DNA from: an uncultured Agathobacter sp.
GTDB lineage: Bacteria > Bacillota > Clostridia > Lachnospirales > Lachnospiraceae
Assembly: GCA_910587655.1 (NCBI GenBank)
Contig: CAJUND010000005.1
Span: forward strand, 1 to 64,000
Reading direction: 5' to 3'
DNA length: 64,000 nt
A model generated the notes under the pieces. That model had not been told where the DNA came from. It made no database searches and worked only from the letters and a program-made list of their open reading frames with translations. Position 1 is the stretch's first letter; each line of letters starts with the position of its first letter. The translations under genes and the position numbers were made by a program. Positions 50,292-58,861 of the stretch are shown one piece after another.

Positions 50292-51529
50292 TAGAACGGT
50301 TTTACCGGTTCATGACAGGCTTTTTGATGGTTCAGGTGCGTGGGAAAAACGTATCCCGTTTTCTGAATCTGTGTATCAGAAACGGAATCCATATTTACCA
50401 GATGGACAATATGGAACATATGCAGTGTACCTTTGGAATGAATCTGCGCGATTTATACCGGCTGACACCGCTGCTTCGCAAAACCAGGGTACGTATTTAT
50501 ATTAAAAAGAGGATGGGACTTCCCTTTTTTTTATACCGTTACCGGAAACGCAAAATATTTGCAGCTTCGCTGCTTGGTATGGCGCTTGGAATTCTTTTTA
50601 TGTCCACCCGTATCTGGAGGATTGAAGTGGTCGGCAATTCATCCGTTGGAAAGGATACCATATTAAATTACCTGAAGGAAAAAGAAATAAACTACGGTGT
50701 GGACAGAAACAGTATTGATAATGATGCACTGGAATTATCCCTGCGCCAGGACTTTGATCCGGTTATCTGGGCAAGCGTATACGAAGAAGGCACAAAGCTT
50801 GTGGTCTGTATCCAGGAAAAGCTTGTTTCAGAAAAGAAAGCAAAGCAGACAGATACCTGTATGGATCTTGTTGCCGCAAAAGATGCAAAAATTGCTTCTG
50901 TCATTACGCGAAACGGAATATCACTTGTAAAAGCCGGGGATCAGGTAAAAGCCGGGGATATTCTTGTCACCGGCAGGCAGGAAATTCTGGATGATAACGG
51001 GGAGATTAAGGAATATTATTACCAGAGTGCGGATGCAGATATACTGGCATATGCAGTTTATGATTATGAAGACAGTATTCCAAAGCAGATGGTCGTTTCG
51101 GATGCCACAGGAAAAGAATATACCCGGTTTTTTTTCCGGATATTTGACTACCAGTTTACCACCCCTAAACTGCATGCCGATTTTGAGCATTCGGAAACTT
51201 TTGAAGAGAGCAGCCAGCTTTGTCTGCTGAACAGCTTTTACCTTCCGGTTTATACAGGAAAAAGCAGGCAGGTGGAACTGGAAAAAAAGATACAGAAAGT
51301 GTCCATGGAAGAGGCAAAATCCATGGCACTGGAAAATTTTAACCAGTTTCTTGCAGATTTGGAAGAAAATGGGGTGGAAATTATGGATAAAAATGTTATG
51401 ATTGAAAGTATGAATGAAAACTACCGCATTTATGGAAAGGTAAAGGTCTGTGAAAGTATTATAAAACAGAAGCCGACCGAAATCCTAAAGACTCCCGATA
51501 AGAAGGAGACTGCACAGGAGGAAGAGTAA
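50288..51529 (+). CDS. yqfD: sporulation protein YqfD
   Basis: 413 residues. A cytosolic N-terminus (1-92) is followed by one membrane span (about 95-113) and a large outer domain containing a repeat-like beta module (VKAGDQVKAGDILVTGRQ). YqfD is a sporulation membrane protein needed for efficient sporulation in B. subtilis. Starts in the yqfC stop (ATGA) and ends directly before phoH, indicating one transcript. Confidence 0.92.
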   Translation: MIERFYRFMTGFLMVQVRGKNVSRFLNLCIRNGIHIYQMDNMEHMQCTFGMNLRDLYRLTPLLRKTRVRIYIKKRMGLPFFLYRYRKRKIFAASLLGMALGILFMSTRIWRIEVVGNSSVGKDTILNYLKEKEINYGVDRNSIDNDALELSLRQDFDPVIWASVYEEGTKLVVCIQEKLVSEKKAKQTDTCMDLVAAKDAKIASVITRNGISLVKAGDQVKAGDILVTGRQEILDDNGEIKEYYYQSADADILAYAVYDYEDSIPKQMVVSDATGKEYTRFFFRIFDYQFTTPKLHADFEHSETFEESSQLCLLNSFYLPVYTGKSRQVELEKKIQKVSMEEAKSMALENFNQFLADLEENGVEIMDKNVMIESMNENYRIYGKVKVCESIIKQKPTEILKTPDKKETAQEEE

Positions 51530-52522
51530 ATGAGTTTAAATGAAGTATCATTTCGGATACCCACCGAGCATATGGCGAATATTTTCGGGCAGTTTGATGC
51601 AAACATCAAAAAAATAGAAAGGGCGCTCGGGGTAACGGTTGTGGTACGTGATGACATGGTAAAAATCATCGGAATGCAGCAGGTGGCGGAAGGGGCGAAG
51701 GAAATCTTTATCCAGCTGGCTGAGCTTGCCAGACGCGGGAATACCATTACCGAGCAGAATGTTAATTACGCCCTGGCGCTTCTGGCAGAGCACCAGGGGG
51801 ATAAAATGGTGGAGATTGATGAAGACGTCATCTGCCACACCATCCTTGGGAAACCCGTAAAACCCAAAACCATCGGACAGAAGGATTATGTTGACAAAAT
51901 CCGTAAAAAAATGATTGTCTTTGGTATCGGACCGGCAGGAACCGGAAAAACATACCTTGCAATGGCAATGGCAATTACAGCATTTAAAAGCGAGGAGGTC
52001 GGACGGATTATTCTTACAAGGCCTGCTATTGAAGCCGGGGAGAAGCTCGGATTTCTGCCGGGGGATTTACAGAGTAAGGTGGACCCGTACTTAAGACCGC
52101 TGTACGATGCACTGTACCAGATTATGGGGGCGGAAAGCTTCCAGCGCAATATGGAAAAAGGGCTGATAGAAGTGGCACCCCTGGCATATATGCGCGGGCG
52201 CACGCTGGATAATGCATTTATTATCCTGGATGAAGCACAGAATACCACACCGGCGCAGATGAAAATGTTTTTAACACGTATCGGTTTCGGTTCAAAAGCC
52301 GTTATTACCGGGGATGCAACGCAGAAAGACCTTGCACCCGGAGCAAAATCGGGGCTGGATGTTGCGCTGCGCGTGCTTAAAAACGTGGAAGGAATCGGCC
52401 GCTGTGAACTTACCAGCAAAGATGTTGTACGTCATCCGCTGGTACAGCAGATTGTACAGGCGTATGATGCCTATGAGAAAAAACAAAATAATTCACGAAA
52501 GAATAAGCAGGGGAAAAAATGA
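51530..52522 (+). CDS. phoH: PhoH family ATPase
   Basis: 330 residues. N-terminal KH-like region (1-90), then the P-loop GPAGTGKTYLAMAMAI and Walker B FIILDEAQNTTPAQMKMFLTRIG. PhoH-like proteins are RNA-linked ATPases or helicases; in Firmicutes they sit with ybeY as here. The ATG follows the yqfD stop immediately, with SD GGAGGAAGAG. Overlaps the next gene by 4 bases. Confidence 0.94.
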   Translation: MSLNEVSFRIPTEHMANIFGQFDANIKKIERALGVTVVVRDDMVKIIGMQQVAEGAKEIFIQLAELARRGNTITEQNVNYALALLAEHQGDKMVEIDEDVICHTILGKPVKPKTIGQKDYVDKIRKKMIVFGIGPAGTGKTYLAMAMAITAFKSEEVGRIILTRPAIEAGEKLGFLPGDLQSKVDPYLRPLYDALYQIMGAESFQRNMEKGLIEVAPLAYMRGRTLDNAFIILDEAQNTTPAQMKMFLTRIGFGSKAVITGDATQKDLAPGAKSGLDVALRVLKNVEGIGRCELTSKDVVRHPLVQQIVQAYDAYEKKQNNSRKNKQGKK

Positions 52523-53703
52523 ATCACAAAGAATCTGTAAATCTGTACCGGGTCCTGTCCGTTATTGGAATGGTGCTTGCAACCCTTGTGATTACGGTTG
52601 CGTTATGCGGAAAAGGGCATTTTTATCTGGACGAAGGTATCAGTCTGTTATGTTTTGATGTCATTTATCTGTTCATCTGTTTTTTTGAACTGGAGCATGA
52701 AAGATGCAGGGGCAGAATTTCCTCCAATGTCCAGACAAACCTGGTCCGGCTGGCGGTGGTTTACATTGTCTGCTGTATGCTGATCTATGGAATGACGTTT
52801 TTTCCGGAGTTTTACCGTCCGGTTATGGTGGTTCCGGTTTTCATCTGTGCGGCGTCCAGTATGACACTGGCTGTCAGCACCGGGATTTTCTTTGATGTTC
52901 TGCTGGCGCTTGCTGCCGGAGGAAGCTTTTATGAGCTGGCATGTTATGGAATGATGACGGTAATAGCCGCTGTTCTTGCAGATGCGCTGAAAATAAAAAA
53001 ATATGGGAAAGTTCCTGCAATTTTAATGGCGGTTCTTAATTTTTCCATGCCCGGACTGTTTTATTACATGTCCTATAAAGAAGTTTCCGACCGTATGATT
53101 TTGTTTGGAATCATAAACAGTATACTGACAGCCGTATCAGCATGTATTTTCTTCCCGCGTATCTGGCACAGTGCGAAAAATGAAATTGAAGACCAGCTTT
53201 TGGATATTGTTTCCGAGGATTATTCGGAAGTGAAGGCGCTCAGGGACTTTTCCATGGGAGAATACCACCGTGCAAAAAAGATGGGAGATATTGCATACCG
53301 TTGTGCAAAACAGGTCGGATTCCGGCCAAATCTGTGCCTTGCAGGCGGGTTTTATTACCGAATGGGTCTCTGGCTGGGAGAGCCTTACGTCAAAAGGGCG
53401 GTGGACAAGGCGTCAGCGCAGTGTTTTCCGGCGCCCCTGGTGGATATTATCAGTGAATACCAGGCACAGGAAAACCTGCCGTCTTCACCGGAGTCCGCAT
53501 TAATCCATATGGTGGATGCCCTGATGATTAAAATTGAGGCGCTCGAACAGAAGATGGGCGGCAGCCAGTGGAATATGGATATGCTGATTTACCAGACGCT
53601 GAATGAATATTCAGCAAACGGGATTTATGATCAGTCGGGCATGAGTATGAACCAGTTTTTAAAAGTCAGGGAATTTCTTGCAAAGGAGGAAATGCTTCAT
53701 TGA
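52519..53703 (+). CDS. shortened PgpH/YqfF-like membrane protein with degenerate HD domain
   Basis: 394 residues with six or seven membrane spans (about 12-212), then a cytosolic helical domain. By position between phoH and ybeY it should be PgpH, the 7TMR-HD c-di-AMP phosphodiesterase (about 700 residues in B. subtilis). The large outer domain is missing, and the HD signature (YYHDIGK-like) reads FYYRMG, so His and Asp are replaced by Tyr280 and Arg281. The upstream YHHS-like motif reads YHRA. The homology is inferred from context and spacing. The frame is intact, so it is a probable pseudoenzyme, not a pseudogene. Confidence 0.65.
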   Translation: MNHKESVNLYRVLSVIGMVLATLVITVALCGKGHFYLDEGISLLCFDVIYLFICFFELEHERCRGRISSNVQTNLVRLAVVYIVCCMLIYGMTFFPEFYRPVMVVPVFICAASSMTLAVSTGIFFDVLLALAAGGSFYELACYGMMTVIAAVLADALKIKKYGKVPAILMAVLNFSMPGLFYYMSYKEVSDRMILFGIINSILTAVSACIFFPRIWHSAKNEIEDQLLDIVSEDYSEVKALRDFSMGEYHRAKKMGDIAYRCAKQVGFRPNLCLAGGFYYRMGLWLGEPYVKRAVDKASAQCFPAPLVDIISEYQAQENLPSSPESALIHMVDALMIKIEALEQKMGGSQWNMDMLIYQTLNEYSANGIYDQSGMSMNQFLKVREFLAKEEMLH

Positions 53704-54206
53704 GTTTTTATCTGGAGGAAAACTGCAGCGTACCGTTTGATTTTGAATACAGGACACTTGCCGGGAATGTGGTGGAGTTTTGCCTGGAACACGAAAAATT
53801 TCCATATGCGGCGGAAGTAAATCTGACGCTTACGGATGATGCGGGAATTCACGAACTGAACAGGGAGTACCGGCAGACAGACCGGGCAACGGATGTACTT
53901 TCATTTCCGCTGTTATCTTACGGGAGCGCGGGGGATTTTTCATTTCTGAACGATGGGTGCGGGGATGATTTTAACCCCGATACGGGAGAGGTAATGCTTG
54001 GGGATATTATTATTTCTGTGGAGCATGTGCTCCTGCAGGCGGAAAGCTACGGGCACAGTCCGAGGAGGGAATTTGCCTTTCTTATAGTACATAGTATGCT
54101 GCATCTGTTTGGATATGACCATATGACGGACGACGAGGCTGCCGTTATGGAGGAAAAGCAGAGGCAGATTCTGGGTGCTATGAATATTTCACGGGAGGAT
54201 GGATAA
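53700..54206 (+). CDS. ybeY: endoribonuclease YbeY
   Basis: 168 residues. Zinc-binding HSMLHLFGYDH (H-x3-H-x5-H) near residue 130 and DVLSFPL at about 63 are the family signatures. It takes part in 16S rRNA maturation and ribosome quality control. TTG 53700 is chosen because AAAGGAGG lies 9 bases upstream and it overlaps the previous stop as TTGA. The segment at about 80-95 is a small insertion. Confidence 0.94.
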   Translation: MSFYLEENCSVPFDFEYRTLAGNVVEFCLEHEKFPYAAEVNLTLTDDAGIHELNREYRQTDRATDVLSFPLLSYGSAGDFSFLNDGCGDDFNPDTGEVMLGDIIISVEHVLLQAESYGHSPRREFAFLIVHSMLHLFGYDHMTDDEAAVMEEKQRQILGAMNISREDG

Positions 54207-55323
54207 GGACATGAAAAAACGGAAGCTGGAAATCATACTGGTTTTAGTACTGGTTCTGTCATTTGCAGGGTGTAAAAAGGAAGAAGCCCCGAAGCTGCCG
54301 CTGCAGCATGAGACAGAAAAAGTAACCGAACTGGAGACGGAGACAGAAACAGAACCCGAAACAGAATCCCATGAAGGAGAAACGAGAAGTTTTTATACCG
54401 GGGAATGGATTGACGAAAAGCTGGCATGGAACCGCCCGGCTGCTGTTATGACGGAAAATACAAAGGTTACGCTTCCGCAGTACGGGTTAAATCATGCGGA
54501 CATTATTTATGAATGTCCGGTAGAGGGCGGCATCACCCGCCTGATGGCAGTTTACCAGGACTACAAAAATATGGAAAAGGTGGGGAATGTCAGAAGCTGC
54601 CGCCTGTATTATGTTTACTTTGCAAAGGAATTTGATGCCGTCTATTTTCATGCAGGGGAGAGTAAATATGCCCTGCATGTATTAAACAGTTCCTATATAG
54701 ACAACGTGGATGGAATTACTGGGAAAGGCGGCGCATATTATTACAGGGATAACAGCAGAAGGGCTCCCCATAATCTTTATACCACCGGGGAAAAACTTTC
54801 ATCTGCCATAAAGACATACGGATATGAAACAAAGCTTGCAAAAAATTATGTGCCGCATTACAGGTTCACAACTGAAGATGTGCCGAATCTGTTAAAGGAC
54901 GGGCAGAAGGCTGCTGTTGTGAAGCTGTATTATGTTGACGCAAAGCCATGGTTTGAGTACAATAAAAAAGACGGACTTTATTACCGCTTTGAATTTGGAA
55001 AAGAACAGGTGGACGGCACGGATAACAGCCAGATTGCCGTAAAAAATATTATTATCCAGAACTGTGTTTCCTCCCTTATGGATTCCAGCAACGGTACGCT
55101 TGATATTAATTATATGTCAGGCGGCGACGGTATGTATATTACTAACGGAAGGGCGGTTCCTGTCACATGGCGGCGGGAATCGGCAGACGACATTACGCGT
55201 TATTATGATGAAAATGGGGATGAGATTGTATTAAATCCGGGAAAAACATGGGTTGCAGTCTGCGAGGCAAAAAAGGCATCCGGCAATATGATTTACAGTA
55301 CGAAAAATGAGTTCCGGCAGTAG
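54199..55323 (+). CDS. DUF3048 (YerB-like) lipoprotein
   Basis: 374 residues. Lipoprotein signal with lipobox LSFAGCKK, then a Thr/Glu-rich linker (about 40-70) and the DUF3048 domain, recognised by RPAAVMTENTKVTLPQYGLNHADIIYECPVEGGITRLMAVYQD and the VRSCRLYYV block. The family's function is unknown. ATG 54211 (MKKRKLEI) is an alternative start with AAGGA before it. It overlaps ybeY by 8 bases, so it is probably part of the same transcript. Confidence 0.88.
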   Translation: MDKDMKKRKLEIILVLVLVLSFAGCKKEEAPKLPLQHETEKVTELETETETEPETESHEGETRSFYTGEWIDEKLAWNRPAAVMTENTKVTLPQYGLNHADIIYECPVEGGITRLMAVYQDYKNMEKVGNVRSCRLYYVYFAKEFDAVYFHAGESKYALHVLNSSYIDNVDGITGKGGAYYYRDNSRRAPHNLYTTGEKLSSAIKTYGYETKLAKNYVPHYRFTTEDVPNLLKDGQKAAVVKLYYVDAKPWFEYNKKDGLYYRFEFGKEQVDGTDNSQIAVKNIIIQNCVSSLMDSSNGTLDINYMSGGDGMYITNGRAVPVTWRRESADDITRYYDENGDEIVLNPGKTWVAVCEAKKASGNMIYSTKNEFRQ

Positions 55324-55358
55324 TTCAGGGACATAGCATGAAACAACGAGGTTAGAGC

Positions 55359-57026
55359 ATGGGTAAAACAAAAAGAGATGGAACAAATTTTCTTGTTCAG
55401 GGCTCCATTCTTGCGGTGGCATCAATTATCAGCAGGATTATCGGCCTGATATACCGGATTCCGATGAATAATATCATCGGGGATGTGGGAAACGGTTATT
55501 ACAGTACGGCGTTTGATGTTTATAATGTTGTATTAATTATTTCCTCATACAGCCTTCCGCAGGCGGTGTCAAAAACCGTTTCGGCAAAAGTGGCAAAGGG
55601 GCAGTACAGATCAGTTTACCAGGTCTTAAAAGGTGCCCTTTTGTTTGCAGTTATCGTGGGGCTTGCCGCTTCTCTTGTTGTTTTTTTCGGTGCGGAATAT
55701 TTTACGGGGCAGGTTCTTAAAACACCGTACAGTGTATTTGCATTAAAGGTACTTGGACCGGCACTGGTAGTTGTGGCAGTGCTTGGCGTGCTCCGGGGAT
55801 TTTTCCAGGGACTGGGTACAATGATGCCGAGCGCGGTGTCGCAGGTCATTGAACAGATCATCAATGCGGTTGTCAGTATCTGGGCGGCATTCGTACTCTT
55901 TGGTTACGGTACAAAAATCGGGGCAGTACTCGGCGATGCCGAGCACTATGGACCGGCATACGGCGCCATGGGAGGAACACTTGGAACGAATCTTGGTTCC
56001 GTGGCGGCGCTCCTTTTTATGCTCTTTGTATTTTTTGTTTACATGAGAGTCTTTAAAAAACGGATGAAACGGGAACGCGGCGTTGAGGTGGACACATTTG
56101 CCTGTACCTTAAAAATACTTATGATAACCATTATCCCGGTACTTCTTAGTACGACGGTTTACAATATCAGCGGTATCATTGACCAGGGAATCTTTAAAAA
56201 TGTCGCACTGCGGCAGGGATACGGCGAACACCAGATAGACGTCTGGTGGGGGGTGTTTTCCGGTAAATACAGACTGCTAACCAATGTACCGATTGCGATT
56301 TCCTCTGCAATGGCGGCTTCCTCTGTGCCAACGCTTACCATGTCCTATGCGTCAAAGGATATGCAGATGGTAAAGAGCCAGATACATTCTGTCATGCGTT
56401 ATGTTATGGTAATTTCCTTTCCCTGCACCGTGGGGCTTGCTGTTTTAGGGGAGCCAATCTGCCGGCTGTTATTTCCTGCTACGGCAGACACTGCGCCGAT
56501 GGCAGGCACCATGCTCTGGGCAGGGGCTCTTGTTGTGGTTTTTTATTCCATGTCCACCCTGTCAAACGGACTTCTGCAGGGAATTGACAAGTTAAATATT
56601 CCGGTTATAAATTCCGTGATTTCGCTGGTCGCTCATGTAATTCTTCTTATGGTTCTGATGCTGTTTCTGCGGATGAATATTTATGCAGTTGTCATTGCAA
56701 ATATGTTCTTTTCCCTGTTAATGTGCATTCTGAATGCACGGGCAATTGCAAAATACAGCGGATACAGACAGGAATACAAAAAAACATTTATGATTCCGGC
56801 AGTGGCTTCGGTTCTTATGGGGGCAGTTACCTTTTTCTTTTACAAGGGCTGCCATATGCTGATTAAGAGTAATGCGGTTTCAACTATTCTTGGTATCTTT
56901 GTGGCAGTGGCTGCCTACGCAGTTTCACTGCTTCTGCTTCACGGAATGGACGAAGAGGATTTATTGCATTTCCCAAAAGGTGAATTGCTGGTGAGGATTG
57001 CGAAGAAGCTTCATCTGTTACATTAG
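55359..57026 (+). CDS. MOP-superfamily flippase (SpoVB/MurJ-like polysaccharide exporter)
   Basis: 555 residues with about 14 membrane spans. It opens with NFLVQGSILAVASIISRIIGLIYRIPMNNIIGDVGNGYY, typical of the SpoVB/YtgP group, whose members include lipid II flippases (MurJ/Amj-type function in B. subtilis YtgP). Whether this copy flips lipid II or another lipid-linked glycan cannot be told. One base after its stop a tandem pair of two-hairpin repeats begins. Confidence 0.88.
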   Translation: MGKTKRDGTNFLVQGSILAVASIISRIIGLIYRIPMNNIIGDVGNGYYSTAFDVYNVVLIISSYSLPQAVSKTVSAKVAKGQYRSVYQVLKGALLFAVIVGLAASLVVFFGAEYFTGQVLKTPYSVFALKVLGPALVVVAVLGVLRGFFQGLGTMMPSAVSQVIEQIINAVVSIWAAFVLFGYGTKIGAVLGDAEHYGPAYGAMGGTLGTNLGSVAALLFMLFVFFVYMRVFKKRMKRERGVEVDTFACTLKILMITIIPVLLSTTVYNISGIIDQGIFKNVALRQGYGEHQIDVWWGVFSGKYRLLTNVPIAISSAMAASSVPTLTMSYASKDMQMVKSQIHSVMRYVMVISFPCTVGLAVLGEPICRLLFPATADTAPMAGTMLWAGALVVVFYSMSTLSNGLLQGIDKLNIPVINSVISLVAHVILLMVLMLFLRMNIYAVVIANMFFSLLMCILNARAIAKYSGYRQEYKKTFMIPAVASVLMGAVTFFFYKGCHMLIKSNAVSTILGIFVAVAAYAVSLLLLHGMDEEDLLHFPKGELLVRIAKKLHLLH

Positions 57027-57103
57027 AAGGAGCAAATTGCATGAAAAGTTCGCTGCGCGAAGCAATTTGCGCAGGTAATATGCCTGCTGTGCAGACATAT
57101 TAC
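57027..57103 (+). repeat. two-hairpin repeat element, copy A
   Basis: AAGGAGC is followed by outer stem GCAAATTGC (57032-57040) / GCAATTTGC (57062-57070), an 8-base bulge starting with ATG, and inner stem TTCGC/GCGAA. After a 4-base spacer comes the second hairpin GTAATAT (57075-57081) / ATATTAC (57097-57103) with inner CTGC-TGT-GCAG. It starts one base after the flippase stop codon. An open frame runs from its ATG through copy B to TGA at 57191-57193 (50 codons) because the 81-base period keeps phase. Confidence 0.85.
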
Positions 57104-57107
57104 AATA

Positions 57108-57184
57108 AAGGAGCAAATTGCATGAAAAGTTCGCTGTGCGAAGCAATTTGCGCAGGCAATATGTCTGCTGTGCAGACATATTAC
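57108..57184 (+). repeat. two-hairpin repeat element, copy B
   Basis: Direct repeat of copy A with an 81-base period; about three differences in 77 bases. Outer and inner stems of the first hairpin are intact. The second hairpin is longer (GTCTGC/GCAGAC added) with one C-A mismatch. The remaining bases to 57240 hold only the SD of the next gene. Confidence 0.85.
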
Positions 57185-57240
57185 ATTAATTGAATAATTT
57201 CCGGAATAATGCAGATACTTTGTGGTAAGAGGTGGAAGAG

Positions 57241-57594
57241 ATGAGTCGAAAAACAGGTATCTGCATAATTGCTGTATTAATTGTATTATTTTCATTCGGG
57301 GTCTGGTATGGCAGGCACAGGCAGAAAGAAGAGGAAAAGAATCCCCTGCCGCAGGCTGTTACTGAGGAAGAGACCATGATTGTGGCGAGCGTTCCGACGG
57401 TGACCTATGCCTATATTGTACGGGCAAAAGAGCATATGCTGGTTGTTTATCTTGGAGACGGACAGACTGTTTATATGGAAACCGGAATCCGTACAGAGAC
57501 GCTGGATGAAGAGATGAAGCAAAAAACTGTGAATGGGATTGGATTTACGACACAGGAGAGTCTGTTTGATTTTCTCGAAAGCTATTCGAGTTGA
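57241..57594 (+). CDS. membrane-anchored BofC-like protein
   Basis: 117 residues. One N-terminal membrane span (about 6-23), a short charged linker, then about 60 residues resembling the BofC C-terminal domain: YIVRAKEHMLVVYLGDGQTVYMETGIRTETL ... FLESYSS. In B. subtilis BofC restrains the SpoIVB checkpoint in sporulation; many clostridial proteins carry only this domain. ATG 57241 is preferred to GTG 57232 because GAGGTGG precedes it. The assignment is from memory of the domain pattern. Confidence 0.65.
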   Translation: MSRKTGICIIAVLIVLFSFGVWYGRHRQKEEEKNPLPQAVTEEETMIVASVPTVTYAYIVRAKEHMLVVYLGDGQTVYMETGIRTETLDEEMKQKTVNGIGFTTQESLFDFLESYSS

Positions 57595-57619
57595 ATCTTT
57601 TTTCCGGTTATGGTAAGAT
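57591..57619 (+). promoter_or_regulatory. promoter of the flavoprotein-mutS-mutL run
   Basis: TTGAAT (57591-57596), 17-base spacer, TAAGAT (57614-57619), 13 bases before the next ATG. Confidence 0.55.
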
Positions 57620-57631
57620 ATGTGGTGAATT

Positions 57632-58861
57632 ATGAGCAGAAAAGAAATAAAATACTGGGACGTGATGATTATAGGGGCGGGAGCTTCCGGCATGATGGCG
57701 GCAGTGACGGCAGCAAAACGCGGACTCTCGGTACTTGTCACAGAGCGGATGGACAGACCCGGAAAAAAACTGTCCGCCACTGGAAACGGAAGATGCAACT
57801 TCACAAACGCTGTCATGGAAAAAAGCTGTTTTCATGGGGATGAACATCTTTTAGAAGCAGTACTGGCGCAGTTTTCCAAAGAGGAGACCCTGGCATTTTT
57901 TCATGAAATCGGCGTATTTCCCAAAGAAAAAAACGGATATTATTATCCAAATTCCATGCAGGCGTCTTCGGTCGTGGAAGCGCTTGCGGCACAGATGAAA
58001 AAGAACCATGTAAACCTTGTATTAAATTCCGGTTTACAAGCGGTGGAGCCGTGGAAAGACGGCTTTCTTGTAAAAACGACCGCGGGTTCTTTTTATGGAA
58101 AACAGGTTATTTTTGCGTCAGGACTTTTGGCGGCACCGAAACTTGGAAGTGACGGTTCTTCCATGCAGATTATTAAAAAGCTGGGGCATCACTTTATGCC
58201 GGTTCTTCCGGTATTATGCGGGTTTGAGGCACGGGGATTTGATTTTAAAAAGGCATCAAAAGTGCGGTGGGAAGCAGAGCTGGCATTGTATGTGGACGGA
58301 GCATGCGTAGTTTCAGAACGCGGGGAGCTGCAGTTTGCAGATTACGGAATTTCCGGGATACCGGTGTTTCAGATCAGCAGTCCGGCTGCCCATGCACTGT
58401 ATGAAAAGAAAGAAACCGTGGTAACCATTAATTTTCTTCCTGATTTATCCTTTCGGGAAATAAAAAAGGAACTGCTCCGGCGCCTGTCAGGAAATCCGGA
58501 TGCCGTTTCATCCGTCCTTTTGTCAGGACTGTTAAACCAGAACCTGATTGTTCCGGTCTCTAAAAAAGCGGGGATTTCCATGAACCGAAAGCTGGATGAA
58601 CAGGCAGTACACAGTTTAGGCGTGGTTCTGCACGAATGTCCGGTGATTCTGACCGGAATGCGGGGGTTTTCCTTTGCCCAGGCATGTGCCGGGGGAATTA
58701 AAACAGAAGAAATACATATTAAAACCCTGGAATCCAGACTTATCCCCGGCATTTATTTTGCGGGGGAGATTCTGGATGTGGACGGGATTTGCGGCGGCTA
58801 CAATCTTCAGTGGGCATGGGCAAGCGGATATGTGGCAGGAAGTGCGGTAGGACATGATTAA
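57632..58861 (+). CDS. BaiN/HI0933-family flavoprotein, second copy
   Basis: 409 residues. FAD motif GAGASGMMAAVTAAKRG (about 16-32), family signature KKLSATGNGRCNFTN and closing GIYFAGEILDVDGICGGYNLQWAWASGY. It is a diverged paralogue of 25715-26941 with the same layout. Substrate unknown. The SD is poor (GGTG). It overlaps the next flavoprotein by 8 bases. Confidence 0.86.
   Translation: MSRKEIKYWDVMIIGAGASGMMAAVTAAKRGLSVLVTERMDRPGKKLSATGNGRCNFTNAVMEKSCFHGDEHLLEAVLAQFSKEETLAFFHEIGVFPKEKNGYYYPNSMQASSVVEALAAQMKKNHVNLVLNSGLQAVEPWKDGFLVKTTAGSFYGKQVIFASGLLAAPKLGSDGSSMQIIKKLGHHFMPVLPVLCGFEARGFDFKKASKVRWEAELALYVDGACVVSERGELQFADYGISGIPVFQISSPAAHALYEKKETVVTINFLPDLSFREIKKELLRRLSGNPDAVSSVLLSGLLNQNLIVPVSKKAGISMNRKLDEQAVHSLGVVLHECPVILTGMRGFSFAQACAGGIKTEEIHIKTLESRLIPGIYFAGEILDVDGICGGYNLQWAWASGYVAGSAVGHD

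Noticed and set aside
52519..53703. Frameshifted or truncated pgpH pseudogene
   Set aside because: The frame is continuous, overlaps phoH and ybeY by 4 bases each, and the membrane part is well formed; no remnant of the outer domain is found in other frames.
57027..57184. CRISPR-like array
   Set aside because: Only two 77-base units with a 4-base gap and no spacers; no cas genes nearby.
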